From Moringa oleifera (lineage: Eukaryota > Streptophyta > Magnoliopsida > Brassicales > Moringaceae): 64,000 nt of DNA. Under the pieces are notes generated by a model, which worked only from the letters and a program-made list of their open reading frames with translations, searched no databases and was not told the DNA's origin. This document shows, piece by piece, positions 47,279-59,864 of the stretch. The position numbers and the translations under genes are program-made. Positions within the stretch are counted from its first letter, which is position 1; the number at the start of each line of letters is the position of its first letter. The DNA lies in assembly GCA_021397835.1 (NCBI GenBank), contig JAJFZO010000863.1, positions 62,001-126,000 on the forward strand. Reading direction: 5' to 3'.

Positions 47279-48600
47279 GCTTTTTTTTTTTTTTTTTATC
47301 CCCAGCTACGATGTGCGGCCCAGATGATCATACCAGAGATATGCCCCTCTAGTCGGAAGAGATGGCTAGATCTTGATGGAATTGATTGATGGTCTTACGC
47401 AGCTGAGTCATCAAATTAGAATGTTGTGGTGGTCTTATGGCCCCCAAATTTTCTTGTTCTCGTTCTACCGGTGTTCCCTGATTTCATTAATTTCGCCATT
47501 GTCTCTCTACTGTTTGATTCAATTCCTGTAAAGTGGTATATAATCACCCAGCAAAGTGACTTTTCACTTAATTTTGTAAAATCGAAAAAAAAAAAAAAGG
47601 TGGGCCTTTGGGTTTTGAATTCCATGCATATAATTTAACCTCCAATTAAACGAAAGCCGAACTTCCAAAGCCTTCGACTAAAGGAAACCAGTGAGATTTT
47701 CAGAAAGATGGGTTTATTCGATGTAAACCAGGGGGATCGCTCTGGGTCGGGCTGAGATTACTACAACTAATGATCGGCCTGTACAGTTGGCCCGCTACTT
47801 AGACCGGCCCATGTGTTTCTGTCCACTATTGAAATAGGCACGTCCACTTTAATGTTCATAAACACCTTTAATTATACCTAGTGTGCAAATTCAATTTTAA
47901 TATTAAACAAATGATAAATTTAATTTAATTTAATCTTAATTCAATTAATGGTAAATAATTAAAAATAGTTTAATTATTAAAATATTTCATCTAATTAATT
48001 TAATTTAATATTCATAAGTACTTTATTTTTAAAATTTTATTTTTTAAAAAAATAATATTAAAAATTTATTTTTTATGATTGCTTGACTGTTAAATTAAAA
48101 TTCTTGTATTCAATTGACTAATGTTTAATTATTAAATTTGATTGGATATATAAAATATAATTTAAAATTTTAATAACTTTTAAAAAATAATTTACTCATA
48201 ATTAACTAGTGTGTATTAACAATTAATCATGATAACCATACTCAGATATATATATATATAAACACCTTCAATATCTTTGATATTTTTTTTCTTTTTTTTT
48301 TGGTTTTTTTTAAAAGTACAATATTAGTCACTTATTTGAATACTTCATGTAACTTATTCATACATATGGTACAGAAAGAATGAAAACAAAAGAAGCTTAC
48401 AAAAGAGCAGAAGGGACAAAAAGGACTGCAACACATTAATGGTAGCTACATTTTCTCTCAGCCTAACTCAAAATGGATTATTTAGTTTAACTCACCAATA
48501 TTTTCTCCATTAAAATTGAACCCATTAACCTAATATACACGTTTGCATGCAGAATGAGAACTTCATAAATAGTCCAGTAAAACCGATCAACTTTATGAAT
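47279..48600. other. Downstream DNA, no recognised gene
   Basis: A T17 run follows the DUF3511 stop directly. The rest (47300-47830 mixed, 47840-48600 AT-rich with a short TA repeat at 48246-48260) shows no exon. Confidence 0.45.
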
Positions 48601-48636
48601 TCTGAGTTTTGGAATTCTGATGATCTTTATATATAT

Positions 48637-49567
48637 TCTAGTTTTAGAAGATTCAAACCAATCTCTCTTGGGGGTCATATGGAAAGAACAACCTACTACT
48701 TTTTTGTGCTCCCCGTTGCCACCCCCAAGACATCTGAACTTTCATAGCCATCTTGAGCCATTGAACAGCCCTATTTGCAGCCTGATGATGATCTTTCTTG
48801 TTCTTATTTCTTTTAGGACAAAATCTCATTGTATGCCCTAGATCTTTGTACCATAGCATCTAATATTCTTAAGACCAGAACCACTGTCATCACTGTTATA
48901 ACCACTTCTTGACTTGGATCTTGATTTGTTCCTAGACCTGTTACCAGATTTGTTGTTAAACCTCCTCCTCGTGTTCCAGCTATCTCTAATTCAATGAATT
49001 CTGTCATTCTGTTTGAGTTTAATTTCCCATGATCTAATTGTTGTAATAACTTCATCAAGGGTAGTTGTCCTTCTACCAAACTTAATAGCAGCCTTTACTT
49101 TCTTATAAGAATCAGGTAGACAATCTAGCAAGATTATTGCTTACCTCTCATCTCCAATTTTCTCATCATCAATAGAAGCCAAATTAATGGCTATTTTCTT
49201 GAATTCATCGAAGTTCTACTCCAAGTTCTTTGATGGATCCATTTTGAAACCAAAGAACTTTTTTATGCAAGATAGGATCGGACAGAGACTTTGTCAAGTA
49301 GAAATCTTCGAGCTTACCTTAGACCATGTAAGCATTGTCCAGCCCATCAATCTACCTTTTAAAACATTATGTGCAAGGTACAGAATGACGATTGAGTAAG
49401 CATTTTCTTGCAACTCCAACTTCTCATCATTAGAATATGTAGATGATAGGGTAATTGGATCTTCTAGGGCCTTTTATAACTTGTGTTGAAACAAGCAGAA
49501 CACGTTTCTTAGAGTTGAAGTCACAAGTTCTATTGAATAGAGTCAATTCGAACTTCAACTTCACCAT
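48637..49567 (-). pseudogene. Copia gag and start of protease
   Basis: The ATG at 49567 opens MVKLKFELTLFN, the usual start of copia gag (MA.VKFEVEKFNG-like). Downstream are the capsid pieces IILLDCLPDSYKKV and a Lys/Ser/Arg-rich part (RNKSRSKSRSGYNSDDSGSG) before the zinc knuckle. The knuckle is damaged: LGHTMRFCPKR keeps the His and last Cys but lost the spacing of the first two. DGYESSDVL and HMTPKRDWFE mark the start of protease. The frame is interrupted many times. Confidence 0.78.
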
Positions 49568-49629
49568 CTTCAATCCAACAGTAATCAAGAACCTCAAGAA
49601 AATTGTCTTCTTGATCCACAAACTGAAAC

Positions 49630-49656
49630 CTTATTGTGATGCCAATCTATTGTGAA
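49630..49656 (-). other. Primer-binding site region of the copia element
   Basis: TGGCATCACAATAAGG on the minus strand (49633-49644 core) resembles the TGGTATCAGAGC complement of initiator-Met tRNA with a few changes. It lies between the LTR and gag, as expected. Confidence 0.55.
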
Positions 49657-50020
49657 TTAAAATAGTTTGAATCTTAAACATAAAACTAGAAATATGATCT
49701 ACTTCCATACACACAACCAATCTACTATGTAAAGAACATGTCATAGTCCTACACCAGAGTTTAGAATTAGCTTTTATCACTTTTCAAACCCTCTATAAAC
49801 CTTTTCTCTTGAGGTAATTTTTGGTCTTTGGTAAACAATGAGTATCATAGCTTTTTACGACTCTCAACAAAAAGAGCTACTAGATTTGGTTAACTCAAGG
49901 CGACCATTTGATAACATAAGGACTCGAATTACAACCAATCCAGAAATAAGAAAACAAGAATTTGACTAACTTCCTCACTAAAGTTTTTAATGGATTTGTA
50001 CAAATGGACCAATTCTCCAT
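49651..50020 (-). mobile_element. Single LTR of the copia element
   Basis: The roughly 370 bp between the polypurine tract and the primer-binding site must be the LTR. It is bounded by RNase H on one side and gag on the other. Termini near TGGAGAATTGG and TTCACA are approximate. Confidence 0.55.
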
Positions 50021-50024
50021 AATT

Positions 50025-50033
50025 CTCCACCTT
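50025..50033 (-). other. Polypurine tract of the copia element
   Basis: AAGGTGGAG just before the LTR start, a typical copia polypurine tract (A.G.TGGGAG/AAGGTGGAG). Confidence 0.6.
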
Positions 50034-50039
50034 GGTTCA

Positions 50040-52958
50040 CATGTACTAGTTGCATAGCTTGACTCTGCACCAGCAGCCTTTATTTACTCTTTGTTGAACT
50101 CAGTAACTCCAATTAAACTCAAAAACTTCTTAAATTTTATTGTAAGTTATTACTGCCTTAGTGATCATATTGTCACAAGTATGCACTTTTAGCACCATTG
50201 TTTTTCCATCAATAACAATGTCTCAAACAAAATGGATTTTAACCTCAATATGCTTAGCCCTCTCATGGAACATCTTGTTCTTAGTCAATGAATTACACTT
50301 TGATTGTAACTATACACTGGTGCAGTACCTTGCTTTACACCAAACTCTTCCAATAAACCTTTGAGCCACAAAGCCTCTTTAGATGCATCAGCTATAGCCA
50401 TATACTTTGCCTCAGTAGTTGGTAAAGCTACCACTGATTACAATATGGCTTTCTAACTTATTGCACAGCCATAAAGTAAATATATAGAACCTGTTAGTGA
50501 TTTTCGTTTGTCAATATCACCACAAAAACCTAAATCACAAAACTTAACCAAAGGTGTTCCATCATTTATAGCCTTTTGATATGCCAAACCATAGCTTTTA
50601 GTACCTCTAAGATACCTTAGCACCCACTTCACAGCTTCCCAATGTCCCTTTCCTAGATTACACATATATCTACTGATCACACTAGCAGCATAAGCCAAGT
50701 CTGGCCTAGTACAGACCATTGAGTACATGATTCTACCAACTGCATTGGCATAAAGAATTCTAGCCATTTAATTCTAATCCCACTCATTATTAGGGCATAT
50801 TTTGGTTGATAAATTGAAATGCTGAGCAAATGAAGTAAGAACAGCCTTAGTTTTATCATAGCAAACTTACTTAGGACCTTCTTTATATATCCTATTTGAG
50901 AAACAAACATATTCCTAGGTTGTCTATAGTAAAAAATTTCCATATCAAGGATCTTACTAGCATTTCCTGGGTCTTTCATTTCAAACTCACTACTGAGCTG
51001 TTCCTTCAAGTTTCTGATGGCATTCTGGTCAGTTGATGCTATTAACATATCATTAACATAAAGCAAACAAAATAAGCCAACCTTATCTATGATCCATTTT
51101 TAATAAACACAACTATCATGTTTGCTTCTAATAATACCAGTACTTAACATGAATTCATCAAATATTAAGTACCATTGCTAAAGACTTTTTGAGCAAACAT
51201 ACCTTAGCTTCTTGCCCTTGAATAACAAATCCCTCAAACTGAGATATATAGATCTTTTCTTCATGGTTGCCATGTAGAAATGTTGTTTTGACATTCAGTT
51301 GTTCCAGCACAATGTCAAAGTTAACCACTAATGCTAAAAGAACTCAAATTGAGGTAGGCCTTACCACTGGTTAGTATATTTCATTGAAATCAATATCTTC
51401 TCTTTGTGGAATCCCTTGGTAAACAACCTAGCCTTATATCAAGGCTTTTAAACTCCAGGTATTCCCTCTTTCAGTTTGAAAATGCACCTACCAATTTTTG
51501 TCTTTCTGGTTTATCAACTAGCAACCAAGTTTTGATCCTTTCAAGGCTCTTAATCTCATTCCTCCTAGCTGCTAATCATATCTTTTTGTCCTTATGAGTC
51601 ATAACTTCCTTATAAGTATTAGGTTCGAAATTCTTTGGTTCATAGGCAATAGTTAAAGCAAATGCAATCAAATTAGCATAATAATACTTATCTGGGAGTC
51701 TAATTTGCCTTCTAGTCCAGTCCCTTGTCAACTGGTATCCTTGCAGTTGTTCTTGTTGAGTATGTTCATGGACTTGTTGATGTGCTTCATCAGTAACATC
51801 ATCATGGTTATTGGCGTTAACAGATTTTGATGTTGGGATTTGAAACTCAACTTGAATTTGAGTACTAGGATTAACATCTCTACTTGCGAAGTTGTCATCA
51901 ATCTTCTTCAAATACATTTCACTCTCCTTAAACACCACATCTCTAATGATAAAACTTTTAGACACATTCCCATCTTGAAACCATAACTTGTATCCTTTCA
52001 CACCATTAGGAGAGCCTATGAACATGCATTTTTATGCCCTCGGATCCAATTTTTCATGCTTCAAATGAGCATATGTAGTGCATCCAAAGACCTTAAGATG
52101 ATCATATCTAAGTGCCACTCCTGTCGAAACTACTTCTTGAGTCTTGAATTTAATTGCAGTTGAGGGAGTTCTATTAGTAGGTAAGCTGCGGTAGTAACAG
52201 CCTCTGGTCAAAACTTTTTAAGGGCATTAGCACTAGAGAGCATACGTCACACTCAATCTAATAAAGTCCTATTCATCCTCTCAGCAAGTCCATTCTGTTG
52301 AGGAGTGTCATGCACAGAATGATGCTTGTCAATACCCTTCTATTTGCAAAAGACATTGAATTTATCTTTTACAAACTCCAAGCTATTATCTATTCTCAAT
52401 TTCTTCACATTTTTACCAGTTTGGACTTTAACCATTATTTTCCAATCAACAAACTTCTAGAAAGCCTCACTTTTAGCACACTTTTCTAAAAAAATCATCA
52501 ATTATGGAAATAAAGAACCTTGCTCCACCTAAGAACAAGTGCCTAGAGGGTCCCTGTAGGCCAGAGTGAACATAATTCATTGTGCCTCTGGTGTTATGGA
52601 CAGATTTAGCAAACTAAAGTCTTGTTGCCTTTCCATAGATACAATTTTCATAAAAATAAAGTTTATCTAACTTCATATCTCTTAGTAGGCCTTGCTTGGA
52701 TAACCCTTGCAGTCCACGTTCACTCACATGTGCAAGCCTTTGATGCCACAAAATAACCTTTAAACTTTCTGAATTTGAAATGGGTGCAGTAACTCCAATT
52801 AGTGTTGATCTCATAAGCACATACAAGCCATTATCTTTGATTCCTTTCATTATACACAAGCACCCTTTTAAGACTTTCAAAACTCCATCTTCTGCCTTAT
52901 AAAAGTAATTCAATGGAATCCAAGATGCCAAGAGAAATTAAATTTCTCTTTAATTTTG
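50040..52958 (-). pseudogene. Copia pol: integrase, reverse transcriptase, RNase H
   Basis: GAG-pre-integrase 52614-52958 (NLISLG, GVLKVLKGCL, LWHQRLAHVSERGLQ). Integrase remnants 52000-52600 and its C-terminal part 51576-52025 (GYKLWFQDG, SFIIRDVVFKES). Reverse transcriptase about 50677-51500, with LYVNDMLIAS at 51066 where the catalytic motif is normally YVDDML, so one active-site Asp is Asn. Then MKDPGNASKILDMEI and VGRIMYSMVCTRPDLAYA (50453-50767). RNase H end 50280-50440 (TEAKYMAIADASKEALWLK). Stops and shifts separate the pieces. Confidence 0.85.
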
Positions 52959-52959
52959 G

Positions 52960-55900
52960 GATGCCATGAGCTGAGCTACTTACTGCAACAGCTAAGCTAA
53001 CTAATGCCCAAGTTGAGCTCAGGTATTTTCTAAAAATATTTTTAAGAACACTTCCTTTATTTTATCATGTTAAAATATTTTCTTTGTTTAGTTTTATTTT
53101 CCATCAAAAGTAAGCCATGGTAAAATGAACCTAGAATAGTATTTTGCACTAAATTATTCCAAAGAGGTTAAGCTGAACAAAAATACTAAACTATTTATTA
53201 GACCGCCACCACCTGGTATGGTTGCTGAGGTTGAATTCCTAAGTGAGGTAGAGCATTTTGGAAAGGTTCTAGTTTTATCCATTTCACTTTTGTTTTGAAT
53301 TTAGTTATTCTTTTTCCTCATGTTTCAAAGTGAAAGCATGCATTATTAGATAATAATTTTATGATTATTATAACTAGTTATTATAGCTATTCTAGATCCT
53401 CATTATTAGGTAATAATGTTTCTCAGTCTATCCTCTATTGCACCTTCTTGCTTTATGTTCTCACTTTTAGTAAGAGTTCTAAATAAATACCTCGTATCTT
53501 TATGTTGTTAGTGTCTTACTTATACTCCTTGCTTAGATATTTTAATCCACAGCTGAACTATAAGCACTTGTTGAACTAGACTTCCTATTTTACAAAGCAC
53601 ACTAGATATTGCTCGTTGGTAACAAATATTATATCAATTCTTTTGTGATGTTGTAATTGAATAGACTCTTCTATGCAATATGGTTTTCTTCTTTGGCTAT
53701 CTGAATGATCTCAGCCTTGTACAAGTCCATAAATTCTTTAAAGCAGATTTCTCCTGGTGCTGAAGTTATGGGCATGTCTTAATTCGATATCTAATGCTCG
53801 TTGCATTTAATACATAATTCATCTATGTATTAATTTAATGTGAAGTGAAAAAAAAGAAGAAAATTGCAACTCATTTTAAATTACTTAAGTAGCCTCTGGC
53901 CCGAAGTAAAGACAGAGAGGACTGTCGTCTATCTTACAAGAATGATTTCTTCTATCATAATACAAATAAGGATGAATTGCTTCAGCCAGTTAATTTGGTA
54001 AGCTGCTCTCTAAATACTAATTCCTCTTTATTCTTATTTCTAATGTCAAAAGGGAATTAAGAGAAAATTTCTAGAGTTTCAAATGAGAAGTTCGGATTGA
54101 TTTTCCCCAGATCAAGTGAAAAGTACATGTCTGAAGTTGGAGAATTAATGGGTGTAGTATTGGCTGAAATTAGCTCTACAAAATTAGATTCAGAGCCCTG
54201 CATGTTATGAAACCGTCTAGAATTGTTCGTTTCGAAAGACAAAACTGAATAGCAGTTTAATTCTGGTGTTACTGGAGATGAAAATGATGAATAGATTGCC
54301 TATCAAGATGTTATCAACTGCAGAAGGGGAAGAACTGTGGTTTTGTCGACTTTTTATTTGTCACTAAATCCTTGCAGTAAACAAGGCCATAACTTAATTC
54401 AACCATCTCCAGAGTTGGATGAAGAATCAATAGTAATTTACCAAAAGCACTTCAAAGAAAGATGTGGAAACAAAAGTTGAACTATTAGAAGAGTCATCTT
54501 TATAATGCAGCACCGTTCAACCCAGTCACTATAACCTATTCGAGCTCCCCAGGCATGGGAATAGACATTGTTCCTAGTTTAAATGGGTAGCTCGATTAAA
54601 ACATTAGAGTTTGATATGTTAGGATGGCACAAAGAGCATGCTTTTTTTTCCCCATAAAAATAGTATAACAGAAATAACAAAAGAAAAACCAAACAAACAT
54701 GTAATTATAATGTGTAAAACTATGTATTCATAAAAAGATTTAGGGCAGTATGTATGAAAAGGATAAGATCTTGGAGCACATTGTATATGGGGAGAAGATG
54801 ATAAAGTTACAGTGACAAATATAGGTTACCATTCATGTTTAGAAACAAAAGTAAATAACAGAAACAGAGTTTTCAAGAAGGTGAAAGAAGGAAACAAAAA
54901 TTGGTAGCCTCTATAAAACTGACCTCTTGCTTTTCATGATGTCTACATATTATAAGCAAAAATCTCTATTTACAAAGATTTTAGCTTTGGTAGAGTATTA
55001 AGTCGCTCTATTTTCAAAGTTCAATTTCAAAGCACAATGCAGCTAAAGTAAAAGTCAAAATGTTAAGTTTTGACTCTTATAAACTCATTGGATCAATAAA
55101 GCAGCAAGTTTAACATATGCACTCGACTTACAATCTTATGGTGGTAGCACGCAACTTTAGAATTTCAAGTGGAAAGGGTGAAGCAGTGGGGGCGGCAATA
55201 ACCTATAAGCATGAGAATTGGAAGACAGTTCCAATATCAATGCTTAGATATTTTTACCACCCAATTCTATGATTTACAGGCCTAAGTTATATTAATCTCA
55301 AACTCTTCTTCATAATAACACATAAGATCTGAGTCATTTGTGTACATATTTATCCCTTATAGCTGGCTACCTTTGACCTGCATGTAATTGACGGACCTGA
55401 GAAGATGATAAGCTGCACTCTGAAATGCAAATCAAAATAGCTCGGGAGTTAAGTTTCAAAAAATAAAAGAATAGGGGTAAAAGAGGGGTAGGAAGGAACT
55501 GACTAAAACAAAACAATATTAAATTGCAATCATAAATAAATTAAAGTGAAAGAAGTGCAATACCTACCTTACTCCTAACAGTACTAAGCTGCTCAATAAG
55601 ATCTTGAAATGAAACTATCTTCCACAGAATGAAGTTAAATTAAAACATCTATAATTTCTTGATATACTGGGTATTAAATTTCTTTCCTCTATTTAGTTTT
55701 CTTTTCATGGCCCTCCCTTGCACACTACTGTATAGCACGATGTTCCCACTCCTCTTGTTTTTTCAATGAACTTGTTACCTATGCCAAGGGATGAATAAGA
55801 CCAAATAAATAGTCATTGATTCAAAAAAATCCATCAATCAAGCACTAGAGCGTAATTAGTACTGATCATCTATTGCTGTTTACCTCCATAAGATAGCCAT

Positions 55901-56850
55901 GACAGACTTAATGCACTGATACTTTTTCCTTTTTTATTTTTCACAACTAAACTTGATCGAGGTTTCATTGCTAGTTGAGGTATGGCCTGACAGTATGGAC
56001 GTTGTATTGCTGACTTTTTGACATTTTGAGTTAGATACCTGAAACTGATAGAGGTTTTCTCGACTTCTACCATTAGCATTATGGACAGTGACTGATCTAG
56101 CTTTCAGGTTTAATTAAATGGAGATTTTTTTTCTTCTCCTTTGGAATTTATGGAACTCAAATCTATCGTCTTTTATTAATCTTCGAACTTAACATTTTGC
56201 TCTTTTCCTTTTGTTTTTAATAACTTTTACGTTATCATTAAATTATGAGTTCTTTAAAAAAATTACATGTTTCTTCAAATCATAATAATATATGCTACTA
56301 CATAAGGAGAGCAGAAGATAAATGGGACATCACTGTTCTTATTTGAAAATATGGCCTTTCCATATATTTAACTTCTGATAGTGTTTTCGGCTTCGGCTAT
56401 GAAATTGATAAGCATCCTTTCTAATTGGTGAGCTTAGCATTTACTGGTCATTGCGACCTAGAAATGGCATAGAGATAACTCAACACATCAGATGAGCAAG
56501 CATGCAATGCTGACAATTCCAGCCCATTGTTTCAATTTCTTACAGAGCACAACAACTTAGAACAAAAATGTTAAAGGAGGAGAAATTGTCATTTCCATTA
56601 TATTCAATTATTTAAATATGCATAAAAGGAAAAATTTAAATTAACATGAATTGGGTAAAAGATAAACAAGCAAGTCTCAAAAATATTGAGTTATCCCAAC
56701 TACATTAACTTCTGCAGTTAAAAAATAAATTTTTAACATGAATCATGTCCAGAACTGGAACAATGATCTTTCATCTTTTTTCAATAAAGAAAACCATGAA
56801 TAAATATATTAAGAACACTTGAAGCAAAGTCCAAGGTGGTAAAAAGAGTT
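52960..56850. other. Mostly unrecognised; possible plus-strand exons at 53.2-54.5 kb
   Basis: Possible exons on the plus strand: about 53195-53280 (FIRPPPPGMVAEVEFLSE), 53892-53997 (LARSKDREDCRLSYKNDFFY then ELLQPVNL, GT donor at 53998), and 54060-54480 (SRVSNEKFGLIFPRSSEKYM, QPSPELDEESIVIYQKHFKE). RPPPP is reminiscent of Agenet/DUF724 proteins, but I cannot assign the family. Stops interrupt the last part. The remaining 55-56.8 kb shows no exon. Confidence 0.3.
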
Positions 56851-56899
56851 GTTATCTATTATAGGATTTAAGTTTGGCTTCTCTGATACCAGCTACATA

Positions 56900-58133
56900 T
56901 ATCTCAATTAGAAGGAACTCATAGTGTAGGGACTAAACAGATGTTTAGTTGACTGATGCAGAAAGTACTATGATCTATAAGTAAAGAATTCCACCCAAAT
57001 GTTTAACAACCTAGTTCTGTGTATGCGCTGTAACGATCTTCTTTCACAATATCAACCAAACTAAACACTAAATGAAGGTAGTTTTCTAAAAATGAAAAAC
57101 AAGATGTGATCTTATTTGAGAAGCTACAGCTAGAAGAAGAAAACCAGCAATAAGTTACCCATACTAGGAAGACATGCTAATGCAGCATTTCATCTAACTT
57201 CTGCCTGCACTGTGCCAAACTCTGCGGCATGAATTGACAGCAAAAGGGTTAGTATCATGAACTGCTATTATGAATAACAAAATCCTCTTCGCAGAAAATA
57301 GTAAGAAAAAGATAGTAACTTAAAGAAAAAGAATACTCCAAATGTTTTATAGGTATTAGTATGTGTGTAAAGAGCTATAAAGTTCTCCATAAAACTAAGC
57401 CGCTTCGAGATTATGTAAGGATATTATAACCAACATAAACATGGAATTTTCATGTAAACCAAACAACTAGATTTTTCTTGTTATAATGCCCGAGGTTTAA
57501 CACGTATAAGAGCAAAACAAATCAAGAATGTTCATACCCTAATATAAGCATAAACACCAGCCTCTATAGGTCCAACCCCTCCTAATGAATTTTCCCTCTT
57601 TGAAGATGTAAAGCATAGTTATTACGGTTGATAATGCTAAAATGATAACCTATTGGCATAAACAAAAAATTGGATGAAGTTCTTTAAACACAAAAGTAAG
57701 AGAGTTTCAAAACAATGAATTAGTGCTCCCATCAATGTAAGCAAGACATTACATATCTAGTAAAAGTCTTTTATTGAGTTATACCATTAAACAAAAAAAG
57801 TAACTCTTCACTGCATAGCATGCAATAAGAATTATTGGCCACCACATTTTACATAACTCTCTTGCATTCATAAATTCGACAGTTATCATTAACATCAAGT
57901 TCTAGAGCCTTTTTTTGTTTGCCAACATATGAAAATTAAGACATCCACCTAATCAATAAAAAGGACTCAACAAATAAATAAGGAGAACTAATAAACAAAA
58001 GACTAAAGGCATCAAAAACGAAGGAAACCAAAGAAGGAATTCATAAAAAAAAAAGTTACAAACATTATATTCAGATAAACCTGAAGTAGTTCAATATTAC
58101 TTGATGATGTTCAGCAGGCATCTGAATTTCAAG
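56900..58133. repeat. Segmental duplication 2, copy B
   Basis: Counterpart of 28010-29353, same orientation, collinear to the last base. It ends inside the Rxt3-like exon (LEIQMPAEHHQ on the minus strand), where the triplet array begins at 58134. The CRQKLDEMLH frame and its following TAG are also present here (57180-57240). Confidence 0.85.
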
Positions 58134-58812
58134 ATTGCTACTGCTACTGCTAAGATTAGTGCTACAGCTACTGCTAAATTTTTGCTACAATTACTATAAG
58201 ATTACAAATAAATTGCAGCCACTACAACTACTACAAGATTATTGCTACTATAGCTAAATTACTGCTAAATTATTGCTACTACTATTGCTAAATTATGACT
58301 ATTATTACTGCTAAATTAGTGCTACTACTACTGCTATAACTACTATAAGATTACTGCTACTACTACCACTAGATTACTGCTACTGCTACTACTACCACTA
58401 CTACTACAGCTGGATTAATGCTACTGCTACTGCTACTGCTAAATTATTGCTACAACTGCTATAAGATTACTGCTAAATTATACCTATTACTATTGCTAAA
58501 TTACGGCAAGATTAGTGTTACTACTACTACTAAATTATTGCTACTATTACTGCTAGATTAATGTTACAGTTATTGTTACTACAAGATTACTACTATTATA
58601 GCTAAATTATTGTTACTATTATAGCCAAATTACTACTACTGTTATCATTCCTACTACTACTATTGCTAAATTATTACTACTGCAAGATTAATGCTACTAT
58701 TACTGCAAGATTACTGTTACTACTACTGCTAGATTATTAATACTGCGAGTGCTAGATTATTACTATAGTTACTGCTGCTACTACTATTGCTAGATTATTG
58801 CTAATGCTGAAC
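58134..58812. repeat. TGC/TAC trinucleotide array, long copy
   Basis: About 680 bp of TAC/TGC triplets interrupted by AAATTA, AGATTA or AAGATTA. Same design as 958-1284 but twice as long. It abuts a cut exon on one side and duplication 1 on the other. Confidence 0.9.
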
Positions 58813-58819
58813 AACATAA

Positions 58820-59860
58820 AAATATATGATTATGGTGTATAAAAAATATTGCTGATAAAGGTGGTATTTTTTCATGATATAAGTATGTACAAAGGATGGT
58901 AGAATCCTCCCTTATAATCTTCCTATCTCTTAAATCTACAGCAGAAAAGATACAAAGTAAAAACTCAATACAAAATAAAAGGACAAATACTTGTTTGAAT
59001 GCAAAGAAATCTTCCCTAGAAGCATGATCCCTCTATAGGCTGATGTAATTAATTAATCAGCTTTTTTGCAACTACTTGAGAGAAGCAATCACAATGCTAG
59101 ATTATTAGGATCTCTAGTTAACATCAGTAGCCTTAACACCATCCTTCTCTTACCAGTTTACCTGCATATTATTAATTTCATTTTCAAGATTAGACATTAT
59201 ACTATTAATTTTATCAGCATCAGCAAAATCATGATTAAATATTAGAAAACCTAGAATGAAAAAACTAACTTTTGAATCTTGGTAATAAATTTCTCAAGGA
59301 CAAACCATTCTAAACAGGCCTCCGAGTAATGGACCAGTAATGTCCAACCACTTATTGCCATGATGATCCTTATCTTCTCTTGCTTTCCGACCAAGTGCAC
59401 AAAACAGAAGTTGTTGATGGTATATGTGAAAATAGCAGCATAAAAAACTCAAAAACCATTAGAATTCAACTTAACATTCAACAAAGACCAAATGTAACTA
59501 AAATAATAAGCTTTTTTTGTCTCACAAAAATCTCTAGCACTAAGATGAGGTAGTATTTCCTTTTGAAAGATCTCTTTGGCATACTTGTGACAAAGACACA
59601 GAAAGGGCTTTACATTAGCATCTCAAAATCTAAAATACTACATCTTATTATTCAAACAAGTATCAAAATAATTTCATCATAACATCTTGAACAATACAAC
59701 AGAACATGGGAAAAAGATCAAGAATTTAGCATGGACAAACAATATTGTACTGCTGAAATTGCATATCAATAGATGAATACAAATAGTAAAAGCATATTTC
59801 TTTCCTATGTTATCTTTAAGCCGCATGATCCTACTTGCAGCCTACCGAAAGCTAATGTGA
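58820..59860. repeat. Segmental duplication 1, copy B
   Basis: Similar to 1285-2295 in the same orientation. It has an extra piece of about 110 bp near 59525-59635 (CTAGCACTAAGATGAGGTAG..) relative to copy A. Confidence 0.8.
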
Positions 59861-59864
59861 AAAA

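Larger units (their letters stand above)
48637..52958 (-). mobile_element. Ty1/copia retrotransposon in circularly permuted order
   Basis: On the minus strand the order from 52958 downwards is GAG-pre-integrase, integrase, reverse transcriptase, RNase H, polypurine tract, one LTR, primer-binding site, gag, protease start. A normal copia element reads LTR, gag, protease, integrase, RT, RNase H, LTR. The break falls between the protease HMTPKRDWFESS (48640-48680) and KLKRNLISLG (about 52930-52958). In intact relatives these are only about 45 residues apart. All parts carry stops and shifts, so the element is dead. Ends of the insertion and target duplications are not visible to me. Confidence 0.8.
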
